The notes below the pieces were generated by a model. It made no database searches. It was not told the DNA's origin and saw only the letters and a program-made list of their open reading frames with translations. From a bacterium (GTDB lineage: Bacteria > Myxococcota_A > Bradymonadia > UBA7976 > UBA1532): a stretch of DNA of 49,263 nt. The DNA is taken from the NCBI GenBank assembly GCA_030426085.1, contig JAUHYW010000076.1, positions 1-49,263 on the forward strand, read 5' to 3'. Of the stretch, positions 7,542 to 14,509 are shown piece by piece; the stretch's first letter is position 1, and each line of letters starts with the position of its first letter. The translations under genes and the position numbers were made by a program.

Positions 7542-9084
7542 CGGCGGGCAGACCGGCGCCGAAGATCGGGGTCGGCGGGCGGTAGCCGGGCCCCAGGGCG
7601 GCCTCGATGGCCGCGCCGATGGCCAGCAGCCGGTGATCGTGCCACCGGGGCGCCACGAGCTGGATCCCGACGGGCAGCCCGCGGCGGGCGGCGGGGATGG
7701 CGAGGCACGGCCCGCCGAACAGCGCCAGCGGGCAGTTGTACATCCCGATCAGGTCGCCGTAGGGCACCGGCCGCCCGTCGACGTCGATCGCCGCGCCGGT
7801 GCGCTGGTGGGTCAGGGCCGGCGGGCCGATCGGGACCGCCCACACGTCGACGGCGGCGACCCACCGGTCGAACTGCTCGGCCATCGCGTCCCGGGCGTCC
7901 AGCGCTTCGAGGTACGCCATCCGCCCCCCGCGCATGCCCCGGCCGACCCACCGGGCCAGCCGCCCCGGGCCGAAGCGGGCCCGAAGCGCGAGCGACGTCA
8001 GCCAGTTGCCGGGCCACATCCGCAGCGGCGCGGGCAGCGCCCAGCGCAGCTCCGCGCCTTGGATGCGCCCCCACACCGCGTAGGCCCGGTCGAAGTCGAT
8101 GGCCCCCCGGGGGTCGTGCGCTTCGAGCCGGGCGCCGGCGTCGGCGAGCCGGCGCCGCAGATCGGCGAAGGCCTCGACCACCACGTCGGGCAGCGGCACG
8201 TCGCCCAGGGTCTCGCACCAGCCGATCCGCAGGCCGCTCAGCGTGACCGGTGGGGCGGGGTGCAGCGGCGGGTCGGGCCCCTGGAACGGCGCCGGGGTGC
8301 GCAGCGCCTCGAACAGCATCCGGCAGTCCTCGACGGTGCGGGCCATCGGGCCGACGGTGCTCAGGTGGCGCATCGCGGTGGGCTGGCCCGGCATGTGGGC
8401 GTGGCCCCGCTGGGGCAGCGCGCCCTCCGATGGGCGCAGGCCGACGACCCCGCAGAAGGACGCTGGCAGCCGGATGGATCCGGCGACGTCGCTGCCGACC
8501 TCGAGCGGGGTGAAGCCCGCCGCGAGCGCCGCCGCCGCGCCGCCCGAGCTGCCCCCCGGGGTGCGGGTCGGGTCGTGCGGGTTGCGGGCGCGGGGGCGGC
8601 CGGGGGGCGCGGTCTGCCAGTCGTAGCTGGCGAAGGGCAGCGCGGTCTTGCCCATGATGATCGCCCCGGCTGCCTTGAGCCGGCGCACGAGGGACGCGTC
8701 TTCGGCGGGGCGGTTGTGCCTCATCCAGGGCAGGCCCAGCGTCGTGGGCAGCCCGGCGACGTCGATCCCGTCCTTGACGGTCATCGGCAGCCCGGTGAGC
8801 GGGCCCAGCGGGCCGCCCCGCGCGCGGCGGGCGTCGGCCGCGTCGGCGGCAGCTCGGGCGCCCTCGGCGTCGAGCGTCGTCAGCGCGGCGAGGTGCGGTT
8901 CGTGGCTCTCGATGTGGGCCAGCAGCCCGTCGACGAGCTGGCGGGCGGTGAAGCGGCGGGCGTCGAGGCCGGCCTTCATCGCGGTCGCGGTCATCGCCGC
9001 GAAGCCGGTGACCCGCCGGGGGCCGAGGGGCGGCAGGGGGTCGGTGTCGGCCCGGCGGGCGGCCCGGGGCAGGTCGGCGCTCAT
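7528..9084 (-). CDS. Amidase signature family hydrolase
   Basis: 518 residues. It has the amidase signature layout: catalytic Lys in TVKDGID, the Gly/Ser motif GGSSGG with the bridging Ser, and the nucleophile Ser in GSDVAGSIRLPA, together forming the Ser-cisSer-Lys triad that hydrolyses carboxamides. A GatA role (charged-tRNA amidation) is possible by homology but unlikely, as no GatB or GatC is nearby. No signal peptide is evident, so it is cytoplasmic. The start ATG at 9084 overlaps the glpQ stop (ATGA), so the two are translationally coupled. It is the last gene of the five-gene minus-strand cluster led by the CHAT gene, and it converges with the ferritin-like gene. Confidence 0.88.
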   Translation of the reverse strand: MSADLPRAARRADTDPLPPLGPRRVTGFAAMTATAMKAGLDARRFTARQLVDGLLAHIESHEPHLAALTTLDAEGARAAADAADARRARGGPLGPLTGLPMTVKDGIDVAGLPTTLGLPWMRHNRPAEDASLVRRLKAAGAIIMGKTALPFASYDWQTAPPGRPRARNPHDPTRTPGGSSGGAAAALAAGFTPLEVGSDVAGSIRLPASFCGVVGLRPSEGALPQRGHAHMPGQPTAMRHLSTVGPMARTVEDCRMLFEALRTPAPFQGPDPPLHPAPPVTLSGLRIGWCETLGDVPLPDVVVEAFADLRRRLADAGARLEAHDPRGAIDFDRAYAVWGRIQGAELRWALPAPLRMWPGNWLTSLALRARFGPGRLARWVGRGMRGGRMAYLEALDARDAMAEQFDRWVAAVDVWAVPIGPPALTHQRTGAAIDVDGRPVPYGDLIGMYNCPLALFGGPCLAIPAARRGLPVGIQLVAPRWHDHRLLAIGAAIEAALGPGYRPPTPIFGAGLPAATGA

Positions 9085-10151
9085 CGGGGCTTCGCCTCGG
9101 CCGGGCGCAGGGCCGCGGCGCGGTCGGGGAAGTCGGTGAAGAGCCCGTCGACCTCGGCCTGATCGATCGCGATGCGGATCCAGTCCTCGAAGTCGGCGGC
9201 GTAGGCCGGCACCTCGCCCGGATCGGCCCGGAATGTATACGGGTGCACGACGAGCCCGGCGGCGTGGGCCCGCTTCACCAGCGGGGTGATCACCGGCGCG
9301 CCCCGACGGGATGCCTCGGGGTCGATCACCATCGGGTGCCACGGCCCGACGCCCTGGGCGTACTCGGCGATCCGGGCCATGCCATCGGGCGCGAACATCC
9401 AGCCGGTGTCGTAGGGCGTCGCCCGGCCGTCGGGGCCCACGACCTTCGTCTCGGCCCACGCGGTGGGCGCGAGGAGCTGCACCAGCTTCAGGTCGACCCC
9501 CAGCGGGGGCATGACCTCGGCCCGCAGCCGGCGCAGCTCGCGGGGGTCGAAGCACTGGACCCACGCCGCCGCGTCGCGGGTCGTGTAGCCGTGGCGCTTC
9601 AGCGCCTCGATGACCGCCCGGCCGAGGTCCTTGCCCGCGGCGCGGTGGAACCAGGGGGCCTTGATCTCGGGGTAGAGCGCCACCGCCCGCCCGGTCGTCT
9701 TCGCGAGGCCGCGCAGCGCCTCGATCTCTTCGTCCAGCGTGTGCAGCGCGAAGCGGCCGGCGCCCTTGGGGAAGCGGTGGTCCCGGGCCTCGGTGACCGC
9801 CAGCCGGCGCAGCTCGGCGAGGTCGAAGTCGATGGCGTAGAAGCGGCCGTCGGGCCGGGCCCGGTCGGGGAAGACCCGGGCGACGTCGGTGGTGCGCTCG
9901 AGGTGGATGTCGTGCAGCACGATCAGCGCGCCGTCGCGGCTCATCACGACGTCCTGCTCCACCGCGTCGGCCCCCATCTGCACCGCGAGCACCTTGGCCT
10001 CGAGCGTATGCTCGGGCAGGTAGCCCGAGGCGCCGCGGTGGGCGACGACGACGAACGGGCGCGCGGTGGTCGGGGGCGGCCCGGCGAGGGCCGGTGTGGT
10101 CACGATCAGCAGAAGGAGGAGCAGGCGGGCGGGGCGGGCGAGGACGCGCAT
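9081..10151 (-). CDS. glpQ: Periplasmic glycerophosphodiester phosphodiesterase GlpQ
   Basis: 356 residues with a signal peptide (Leu-rich core, cleavage near ALAG). The mature protein begins with the GlpQ signature AHRGASGYLPEHT, then EQDVVMSRDG and VLHDIHLERTTDVA, and the family-specific FPDRARPDGRFYAIDF block. It hydrolyses deacylated phospholipid headgroups (glycerophosphodiesters) to sn-glycerol-3-phosphate and an alcohol in the periplasm, using calcium. Length and order match Escherichia coli GlpQ. It lies 16 bases after the sigma-factor stop and overlaps the amidase start by four bases. A TATAAC box five bases before its ATG could give a leaderless internal transcript (see separate entry). 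No glpT transporter is nearby. Confidence 0.93.
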   Translation of the reverse strand: MRVLARPARLLLLLLIVTTPALAGPPPTTARPFVVVAHRGASGYLPEHTLEAKVLAVQMGADAVEQDVVMSRDGALIVLHDIHLERTTDVARVFPDRARPDGRFYAIDFDLAELRRLAVTEARDHRFPKGAGRFALHTLDEEIEALRGLAKTTGRAVALYPEIKAPWFHRAAGKDLGRAVIEALKRHGYTTRDAAAWVQCFDPRELRRLRAEVMPPLGVDLKLVQLLAPTAWAETKVVGPDGRATPYDTGWMFAPDGMARIAEYAQGVGPWHPMVIDPEASRRGAPVITPLVKRAHAAGLVVHPYTFRADPGEVPAYAADFEDWIRIAIDQAEVDGLFTDFPDRAAALRPAEAKPR

Positions 10152-10156
10152 GCCCC

Positions 10157-10162
10157 GTTATA
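10157..10162 (-). promoter_or_regulatory. Candidate leaderless -10 box for glpQ
   Basis: On the minus strand TATAAC is followed by GGGGC and then the glpQ ATG, so transcription could begin at the start codon. It lies in the 16-base spacer after the sigma-factor gene. The placement fits a leaderless promoter, but no -35 box was established. Confidence 0.3.
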
Positions 10163-10167
10163 GCCCC

Positions 10168-10773
10168 TCAGACCTCGGCCAGATAGGCCCGGGCGTCCTT
10201 GCGGATGCGGAACTTCCAGTTGTGCACCACCTGCTGGCTGACCCCCAGCGCGTCGGCGGCCTCCCGGGTCGACAGGCCGTCGCCGAAGACGCAGCGCAGC
10301 ACGAGCCGGCCCTTGCGGGGCAGGGTCTCTTCGAGGTGGGTGAACAGGCGCTCGAGCAGGTCCCGATCGAGGATGGGGCGGTCGACGGCGCCTCGGGCGT
10401 CCTCGACCTGGCTCGGCAGGCCGCTGACGGTGCGGGCCACGTCCCGCTTGCCGGCCCGGCTGCGGCGGACGGCGTCGCTGGTGACCCGGTCGGCGATGCC
10501 GCCCACGTAGCCCTCCAGCGAGCTGCCCCGGGCGGGGTCGTAGCGCCGCAGCAGCCGCTTGTCGTCCTGCATCAGCGTCACCCAGACCTCCTGCACGACG
10601 TCGTCGGGCGACAGGGACGAGCTGCGTCGGCGCAGGGTGGAGCGCACCCGGGACTGGATCACCGGCGTCAGCCGTCGCAGCATCGAGCGCGCGGCGTTGC
10701 GGTCGCCCCGGATGAACCGGGTCACCTCGAGGTCGCCGCTGATCCCCAGCGCGGCGAAGATCATCGCCAGCAT
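10168..10773 (-). CDS. ECF-like RNA polymerase sigma factor
   Basis: 201 residues from the ATG at 10773, chosen because GGGGAG lies nine bases before it. An upstream in-frame ATG at 10836 would overlap the preceding gene by 46 bases. Region 2 is clear (SPDDVVQEVWVTLMQ with YDPARGSSLEGYVGGIADR for -10 recognition), as is region 4 (LPRKGRLVLRCVFGDGLSTREAADALGVSQQVVHNWKFRIRKD in parts) for the -35 element. Regions 1.1 and 3 are absent, as in ECF factors. It follows the anti-sigma-like gene by 17 bases, so the pair should form a regulatory couple. Likely targets are the operon itself and the divergent subtilase (inference). Confidence 0.88.
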   Translation of the reverse strand: MLAMIFAALGISGDLEVTRFIRGDRNAARSMLRRLTPVIQSRVRSTLRRRSSSLSPDDVVQEVWVTLMQDDKRLLRRYDPARGSSLEGYVGGIADRVTSDAVRRSRAGKRDVARTVSGLPSQVEDARGAVDRPILDRDLLERLFTHLEETLPRKGRLVLRCVFGDGLSTREAADALGVSQQVVHNWKFRIRKDARAYLAEV

Positions 10774-10790
10774 CGAACGCAGCTCCCCAT

Positions 10791-11570
10791 CTACGGCACG
10801 ATCTCGGCGGTGATCGTCATCCAGCAGCTCTCGCACAGCGCCGCCCGGGCGTCGTCGACGCTGCGCCGGGTGAGGCGGGGGCTCTCGTCGGGCGCGCTGA
10901 GCGCCAGATGCAGCCGCGACGGGCCCACCGCCTCGCCGAACAGATCACCCGCCCGGCCCTCGACCCGCACCGCCGAGCGGCCCCGGGTCACCCGCACGTC
11001 CACCGGGTGCAGGCGGTCATCGGGCCCGACCCGCCACGCGCTGACCTGGGGCACGCCGCCGGTGTGATCCTCGAGCGGCCCGAGCATGAGCTTGACCCGG
11101 GCGTCGGGCACGAAGCGCAGCGGGCCGGCGCCGGGGTCGTCGCCGCTGCGCACCGCCTTGATCTGACCGCTGACGCTGGCGACCTCCATCCGGGGGGCGA
11201 AGTCGGGCGTCGCCGGGCGCATGACCCAGGCCACCACGCTGGCGGCGAGGGCGATGGCCACGGTGACGATGCCCACCCGGTTGGCGATCGTGCCCTCCTC
11301 GCTGGGCGGCACGACGATCGCTTCGAGGCGGGCGAGCAGCGCGTCGTCCACCGGCGCGGTCGACTCGGCGAGCACCGCCCGGGCCTGGGCGCTCTGCAAC
11401 AGGATCTGCTCGACCCGGGCGGTGTTGCCCTCGTCCAGATCCCCCCGGCGATAGCGGGCGAGCTGAGCGTCGTCGAACGGGCGGTCGACGTCGGGGAAGG
11501 GCATCCGGGCGAGCTCGGCGTCGAGCTGGGCATCGGTCAGCGGGGTCATGTCGGCCTCGTCGTCGCTCAT
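10791..11570 (-). CDS. Membrane-spanning anti-sigma-like regulator
   Basis: 259 residues. The N-terminal ~95 residues are cytoplasmic and resemble the helical sigma-binding part of anti-sigma factors (FDDAQLARYRRGDLDEGNTARVEQILLQ), but lack the HxxxCxxC zinc motif of the ZAS class. One membrane helix spans about residues 99-117 (VGIVTVAIALAASVVAWVM). The outer part (about 140 residues) is beta-rich, reminiscent of FecR-type sensory domains, with a CESC pair near the end. Its start overlaps the CHAT stop by four bases and the sigma gene follows after 17 bases. I infer it holds the sigma factor at the membrane until the outer domain is cut or altered; the CHAT protease is the obvious candidate. 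Confidence 0.75.
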   Translation of the reverse strand: MSDDEADMTPLTDAQLDAELARMPFPDVDRPFDDAQLARYRRGDLDEGNTARVEQILLQSAQARAVLAESTAPVDDALLARLEAIVVPPSEEGTIANRVGIVTVAIALAASVVAWVMRPATPDFAPRMEVASVSGQIKAVRSGDDPGAGPLRFVPDARVKLMLGPLEDHTGGVPQVSAWRVGPDDRLHPVDVRVTRGRSAVRVEGRAGDLFGEAVGPSRLHLALSAPDESPRLTRRSVDDARAALCESCWMTITAEIVP

Positions 11571-14236
11571 GGGTGTCCGGTGAGCCGGAACGCCGACCAG
11601 ATCGGGTCGCCCCGGCGGTGGAATTCGGCGGTGGTCGCGGCGAGGGCGGCGCCGGGGCGGTCGAGGCCGCCGGCGGCGTGGAACCGCGCGATGAAGCGGG
11701 CCGCGCCCTCGTCGGGGATGTTGCGCCGCGTCGCCAGCACCGCCCGGCTGCCGGCCGCCACGAAGGCGTCGGCCAGCCCGAGGGCCTCGCGGTCGGACAG
11801 CGCGCCCCGCACCCCGGTGCGGCAGCCGCTGAGGACCACGGTGCCCGCGGGCACCTCGGCGGTGAGGATGTCGGCGACGGTCAAGGTCGTCTCTCCGGCC
11901 AGAGCCAGGTGAGCCTGCCACGGGCTGTCGGCGCGGGCTACTCCGTGTCCTGCGTAGTGCATCGCCCGAGCCCCGCCCATCGCCGCCTCGACCGCGTCCC
12001 GGGTCGCCGCGCCCCGGACGATGAGGCGGGCGTCGGGCAGCCTCGCGGCGACGGCCTCGCCCTCGGCGAAGGCGTGGGGCAGGTCGATGGTCGGATCGGC
12101 CACCACCAGCGGGGGGCGGGTGGCCGGCGAGCGGGGGCGGCGGGCGAGGCCGGCGTAGGCCAGGTCGCTCAGCGAGATCCGGGTGCTCAGCGGGGCGCCG
12201 CCGTGCTCGGCGAGGCCCAGGCGGCGGGCGGCGGGCACGTCCCCCGGGACGACGTAGAGGTGCTCGAGGCCGGCGAGCCGCTCGGCGAAGGGCGCGATGA
12301 GCGCCGCCGGCTCGGGCGCGTCGCCGGGCACCACCGCGTGGGCCACCGGGGCCGCGTGGGCCAGCCAGAAGCCGTGCACCGCGCCCCCGACGCGGCCGAA
12401 GGCGACCAGCGCCCGCCCCGCGGGCAGCGCGGCGGCGATCGCGGCGGCGTCGGCGGTCGCGGTCCGGGGCGGGGCCGCCTGGGCCAGCAGCGCCTCGGCC
12501 GCCTCGAACGCGGCGACCATCGCCTTCTGGCGCCCGGCCTGGGCCGCCTGCCACGCGGCCGCCTCGGGGCCGTCGAGCAGCTCGCCCTCGTCCCGGGCGG
12601 CGTCCCACGCCTGGCGGGCGGCGGCGAAGCGGCTGCGGTGGGCCTCCCACTCCGAGCGCCGGGCGGGGGGCAGCCGGTCGAGGCGGGTCCGGGCTTCGAG
12701 GGCCCGCAGCGCGCGGGCGTTGGCCGCGTCGATCACCGCGAACGCCCCGGCGACGTCGCCCCCGTCGAGCAGCAGGCGCACCGTGTCGTCGACCAGCGGC
12801 CGGCGGTCGGCGTAGAACCGGGCCCGGGCGTGCCAGACGCCGGTGCGGGTGCCGACCGCGTCGAGGGCGGCGAGCGCCTCGCGGAACCGGCGCAGCGCCT
12901 CGCCCCGATCGCCGCGGGCGGCGGCGATGCGCCCCAGGCCGTAGCTCGCCCGCCAGGTGTTGTCGGTCGGCAGCCCCGCCGCGCTGCGGGCGCTGGCCGC
13001 CGCCGACCGCTCGAACGCGGCCTCGGCGGCTTCGAGCGCGCCCCGCCGCAGGGCCACCTCGCCCCGGATGAGCTCGGCGGCGACGTTGCGGGCCCCGACC
13101 TCGACCTTCTGGATGGCGCTCCACGCGGCGTCGAGATCGTCGCGCAGCAGAGCGGCCCAGGCGAGATTCGCCCGGGTGTTCTCCAAGACCGGGCCGCCTT
13201 CCACGAGCGCCTCGGCGGCGCGCAGGTCGCGCTCGGCGTCGGCGAGGCGGGCGGGCGGCACGGCGCCCGAGGCGATCGCCAGGAGCTGGATCCAGCCCCG
13301 GTTGCTGAGGAAGACGGCCCGCCCGATGGGGTCCCGCGACTCGGCGAGGCGGGCCAGCCGCGGGTCGGCGATCGTCTCGAGCGCGTCGGCCGTGCGCCCC
13401 TGGTCGACGAGCGTGACCGCCAGCAGATCGAGCGCGAAGCCGAAGGTGGCGTCGTCGCCCAGATCCCAGGCGCGGGCGGCCGCCTGCTCCAGCGCCTCTG
13501 TCGCCGAGCGATAGCGGCCCCGCATGGCGTCGAAGCCCGCCCGGTAATACAGCAGCCGCAGCGCGTCGACCGGCGCGTCGAGGTCGGCGAGCAGGCCTTC
13601 GGCGCGTTCGAGCAGCGTGTCGGCCTCGGTCAGCCGGCCCTGGTTGGCGTGCAGGAGCGCCGCCGCCCGCAGCGCTCGTGATCGAGTCCGAGGCAGCCCC
13701 AGCCGCTCGGCGTGGGCTTCGGCGGCGTGCCAGGTCTCGATCGCGTCGGTGATCGCGCCCCGTCGACGCTGGGCGCGGGCGAGCGCGTGCAGCGCCCACA
13801 GCCGGGTGAGGCTGGCGTCGGGCGGCAGATCGGCGACCGTCGAAGCGTCGGGGGCCCCAGCGTCGGGGGGCTCGGCCCACCGCGCCGGCCAGCAGTGGCC
13901 CACCGCCTCGACCGCTACGCACAGCGCGCCCGCGGTGCCGACCGGGCTCGGGGCGGTGATCCGGAGCAGCCGCCGCTCGCCGCGGATCCCGCCTTCGAAG
14001 GGCAGCGGCTGGCGGCGGCCGTCCCCCAGCATGAACACCGACGCACCCGACAGCCGCGCCGGCAGCGCGATCCGGGGCTTGCGCCCGGCGTCGAAGACCA
14101 GCCGGCCGTCGGCCGCGACGACGCGCTCGCCCATCACCGTCGCCGACCACGGGGCCTCGGCGGGCGCGCCCTCCCGGCAGGCGGCGGTCGCCACGCCGAC
14201 GGCGATCAGCGGGACCAGCGTGCGGGGGGTGGCCAT
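11567..14236 (-). CDS. TPR-CHAT caspase-like protease, predicted lipoprotein
   Basis: 889 residues. The N-terminus is a signal peptide with lipobox (GVATAAC, Cys20), placing the protein in the periplasm or outer envelope. A short beta-rich region and DAGAPDAS linker precede about 450 residues of helical TPR-like repeats (roughly 130-560). The C-terminal CHAT domain (about 590-889) has both catalytic residues: His764 in MHYAGHG and Cys805 in VVLSGCRTG. CHAT enzymes are clan CD cysteine peptidases related to caspases and separase, usually gated by partner proteins. It is first in a five-gene cluster and overlaps the anti-sigma-like gene (ATGA), so that protein is a plausible substrate. The start ATG at 14236 follows a GAGAG sequence. 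An exported CHAT protease is unusual, since many known ones are cytoplasmic. Confidence 0.88.
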   Translation of the reverse strand: MATPRTLVPLIAVGVATAACREGAPAEAPWSATVMGERVVAADGRLVFDAGRKPRIALPARLSGASVFMLGDGRRQPLPFEGGIRGERRLLRITAPSPVGTAGALCVAVEAVGHCWPARWAEPPDAGAPDASTVADLPPDASLTRLWALHALARAQRRRGAITDAIETWHAAEAHAERLGLPRTRSRALRAAALLHANQGRLTEADTLLERAEGLLADLDAPVDALRLLYYRAGFDAMRGRYRSATEALEQAAARAWDLGDDATFGFALDLLAVTLVDQGRTADALETIADPRLARLAESRDPIGRAVFLSNRGWIQLLAIASGAVPPARLADAERDLRAAEALVEGGPVLENTRANLAWAALLRDDLDAAWSAIQKVEVGARNVAAELIRGEVALRRGALEAAEAAFERSAAASARSAAGLPTDNTWRASYGLGRIAAARGDRGEALRRFREALAALDAVGTRTGVWHARARFYADRRPLVDDTVRLLLDGGDVAGAFAVIDAANARALRALEARTRLDRLPPARRSEWEAHRSRFAAARQAWDAARDEGELLDGPEAAAWQAAQAGRQKAMVAAFEAAEALLAQAAPPRTATADAAAIAAALPAGRALVAFGRVGGAVHGFWLAHAAPVAHAVVPGDAPEPAALIAPFAERLAGLEHLYVVPGDVPAARRLGLAEHGGAPLSTRISLSDLAYAGLARRPRSPATRPPLVVADPTIDLPHAFAEGEAVAARLPDARLIVRGAATRDAVEAAMGGARAMHYAGHGVARADSPWQAHLALAGETTLTVADILTAEVPAGTVVLSGCRTGVRGALSDREALGLADAFVAAGSRAVLATRRNIPDEGAARFIARFHAAGGLDRPGAALAATTAEFHRRGDPIWSAFRLTGHP

Positions 14237-14283
14237 CGGCTCTCGATCGCTGGGGCGGATCACATACGACCCGCGGTCGGGCG

Positions 14284-14289
14284 ACGATA
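14284..14289 (-). promoter_or_regulatory. Candidate -10 box upstream of the CHAT operon
   Basis: TATCGT on the minus strand, 47 bases before the CHAT start, within an AT-richer patch. It resembles TANNNT boxes seen before other genes here. No clear -35 element. Confidence 0.3.
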
Positions 14290-14438
14290 GCAGATACACA
14301 GCGTGACGGGGGCCCGGGCCGCGGGCCGCGCCGAGCGGGCGGGGCAGCGAGGTCGGCGCGCTATGGGACGAGGGCGGATGCATGTCACCCTCCACTTGGC
14401 CGGACACTGAACGGATTTTTTTTCGTGAGGTCGAAAAA

Positions 14439-14467
14439 GAAACCTCTGGCGGAGGCCAACCGATGAA
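14439..14467 (+). promoter_or_regulatory. ECF-type promoter candidate for the subtilase gene
   Basis: GAAACC at 14439-14444 and CGATGAA from 14461 are separated by exactly 16 bases, close to the GGAACC-N16-CGTCTA pattern recognised by many ECF sigma factors. It lies 43 bases before the subtilase ATG, next to an unusual T-tract at 14416-14423. The neighbouring sigma factor is the natural candidate; this is an inference from spacing and sequence only. Confidence 0.35.
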
Positions 14468-14471
14468 TAGA

Positions 14472-14489
14472 CGCGGCCGCCCGGCCGCG
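14472..14489. promoter_or_regulatory. 8-bp inverted repeat in the subtilase 5' leader
   Basis: CGCGGCCG at 14472-14479 and CGGCCGCG at 14482-14489 form a perfect inverted repeat around CC. It would sit at the very 5' end of a transcript from the ECF-like promoter candidate, where a hairpin could protect the mRNA, or it could be an operator. Confidence 0.35.
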
Positions 14490-14509
14490 GCGAGTCCCGA
14501 GGAGGAGAG

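Noticed and set aside
10168-14236. The TPR-CHAT/sigma set was considered as part of a type III-E CRISPR system
   Set aside because: There is no gRAMP/Cas7-11, Cas1, array or Csx30/31-like gene nearby, and the CHAT protein carries a lipoprotein signal. Only the regulatory logic is similar.
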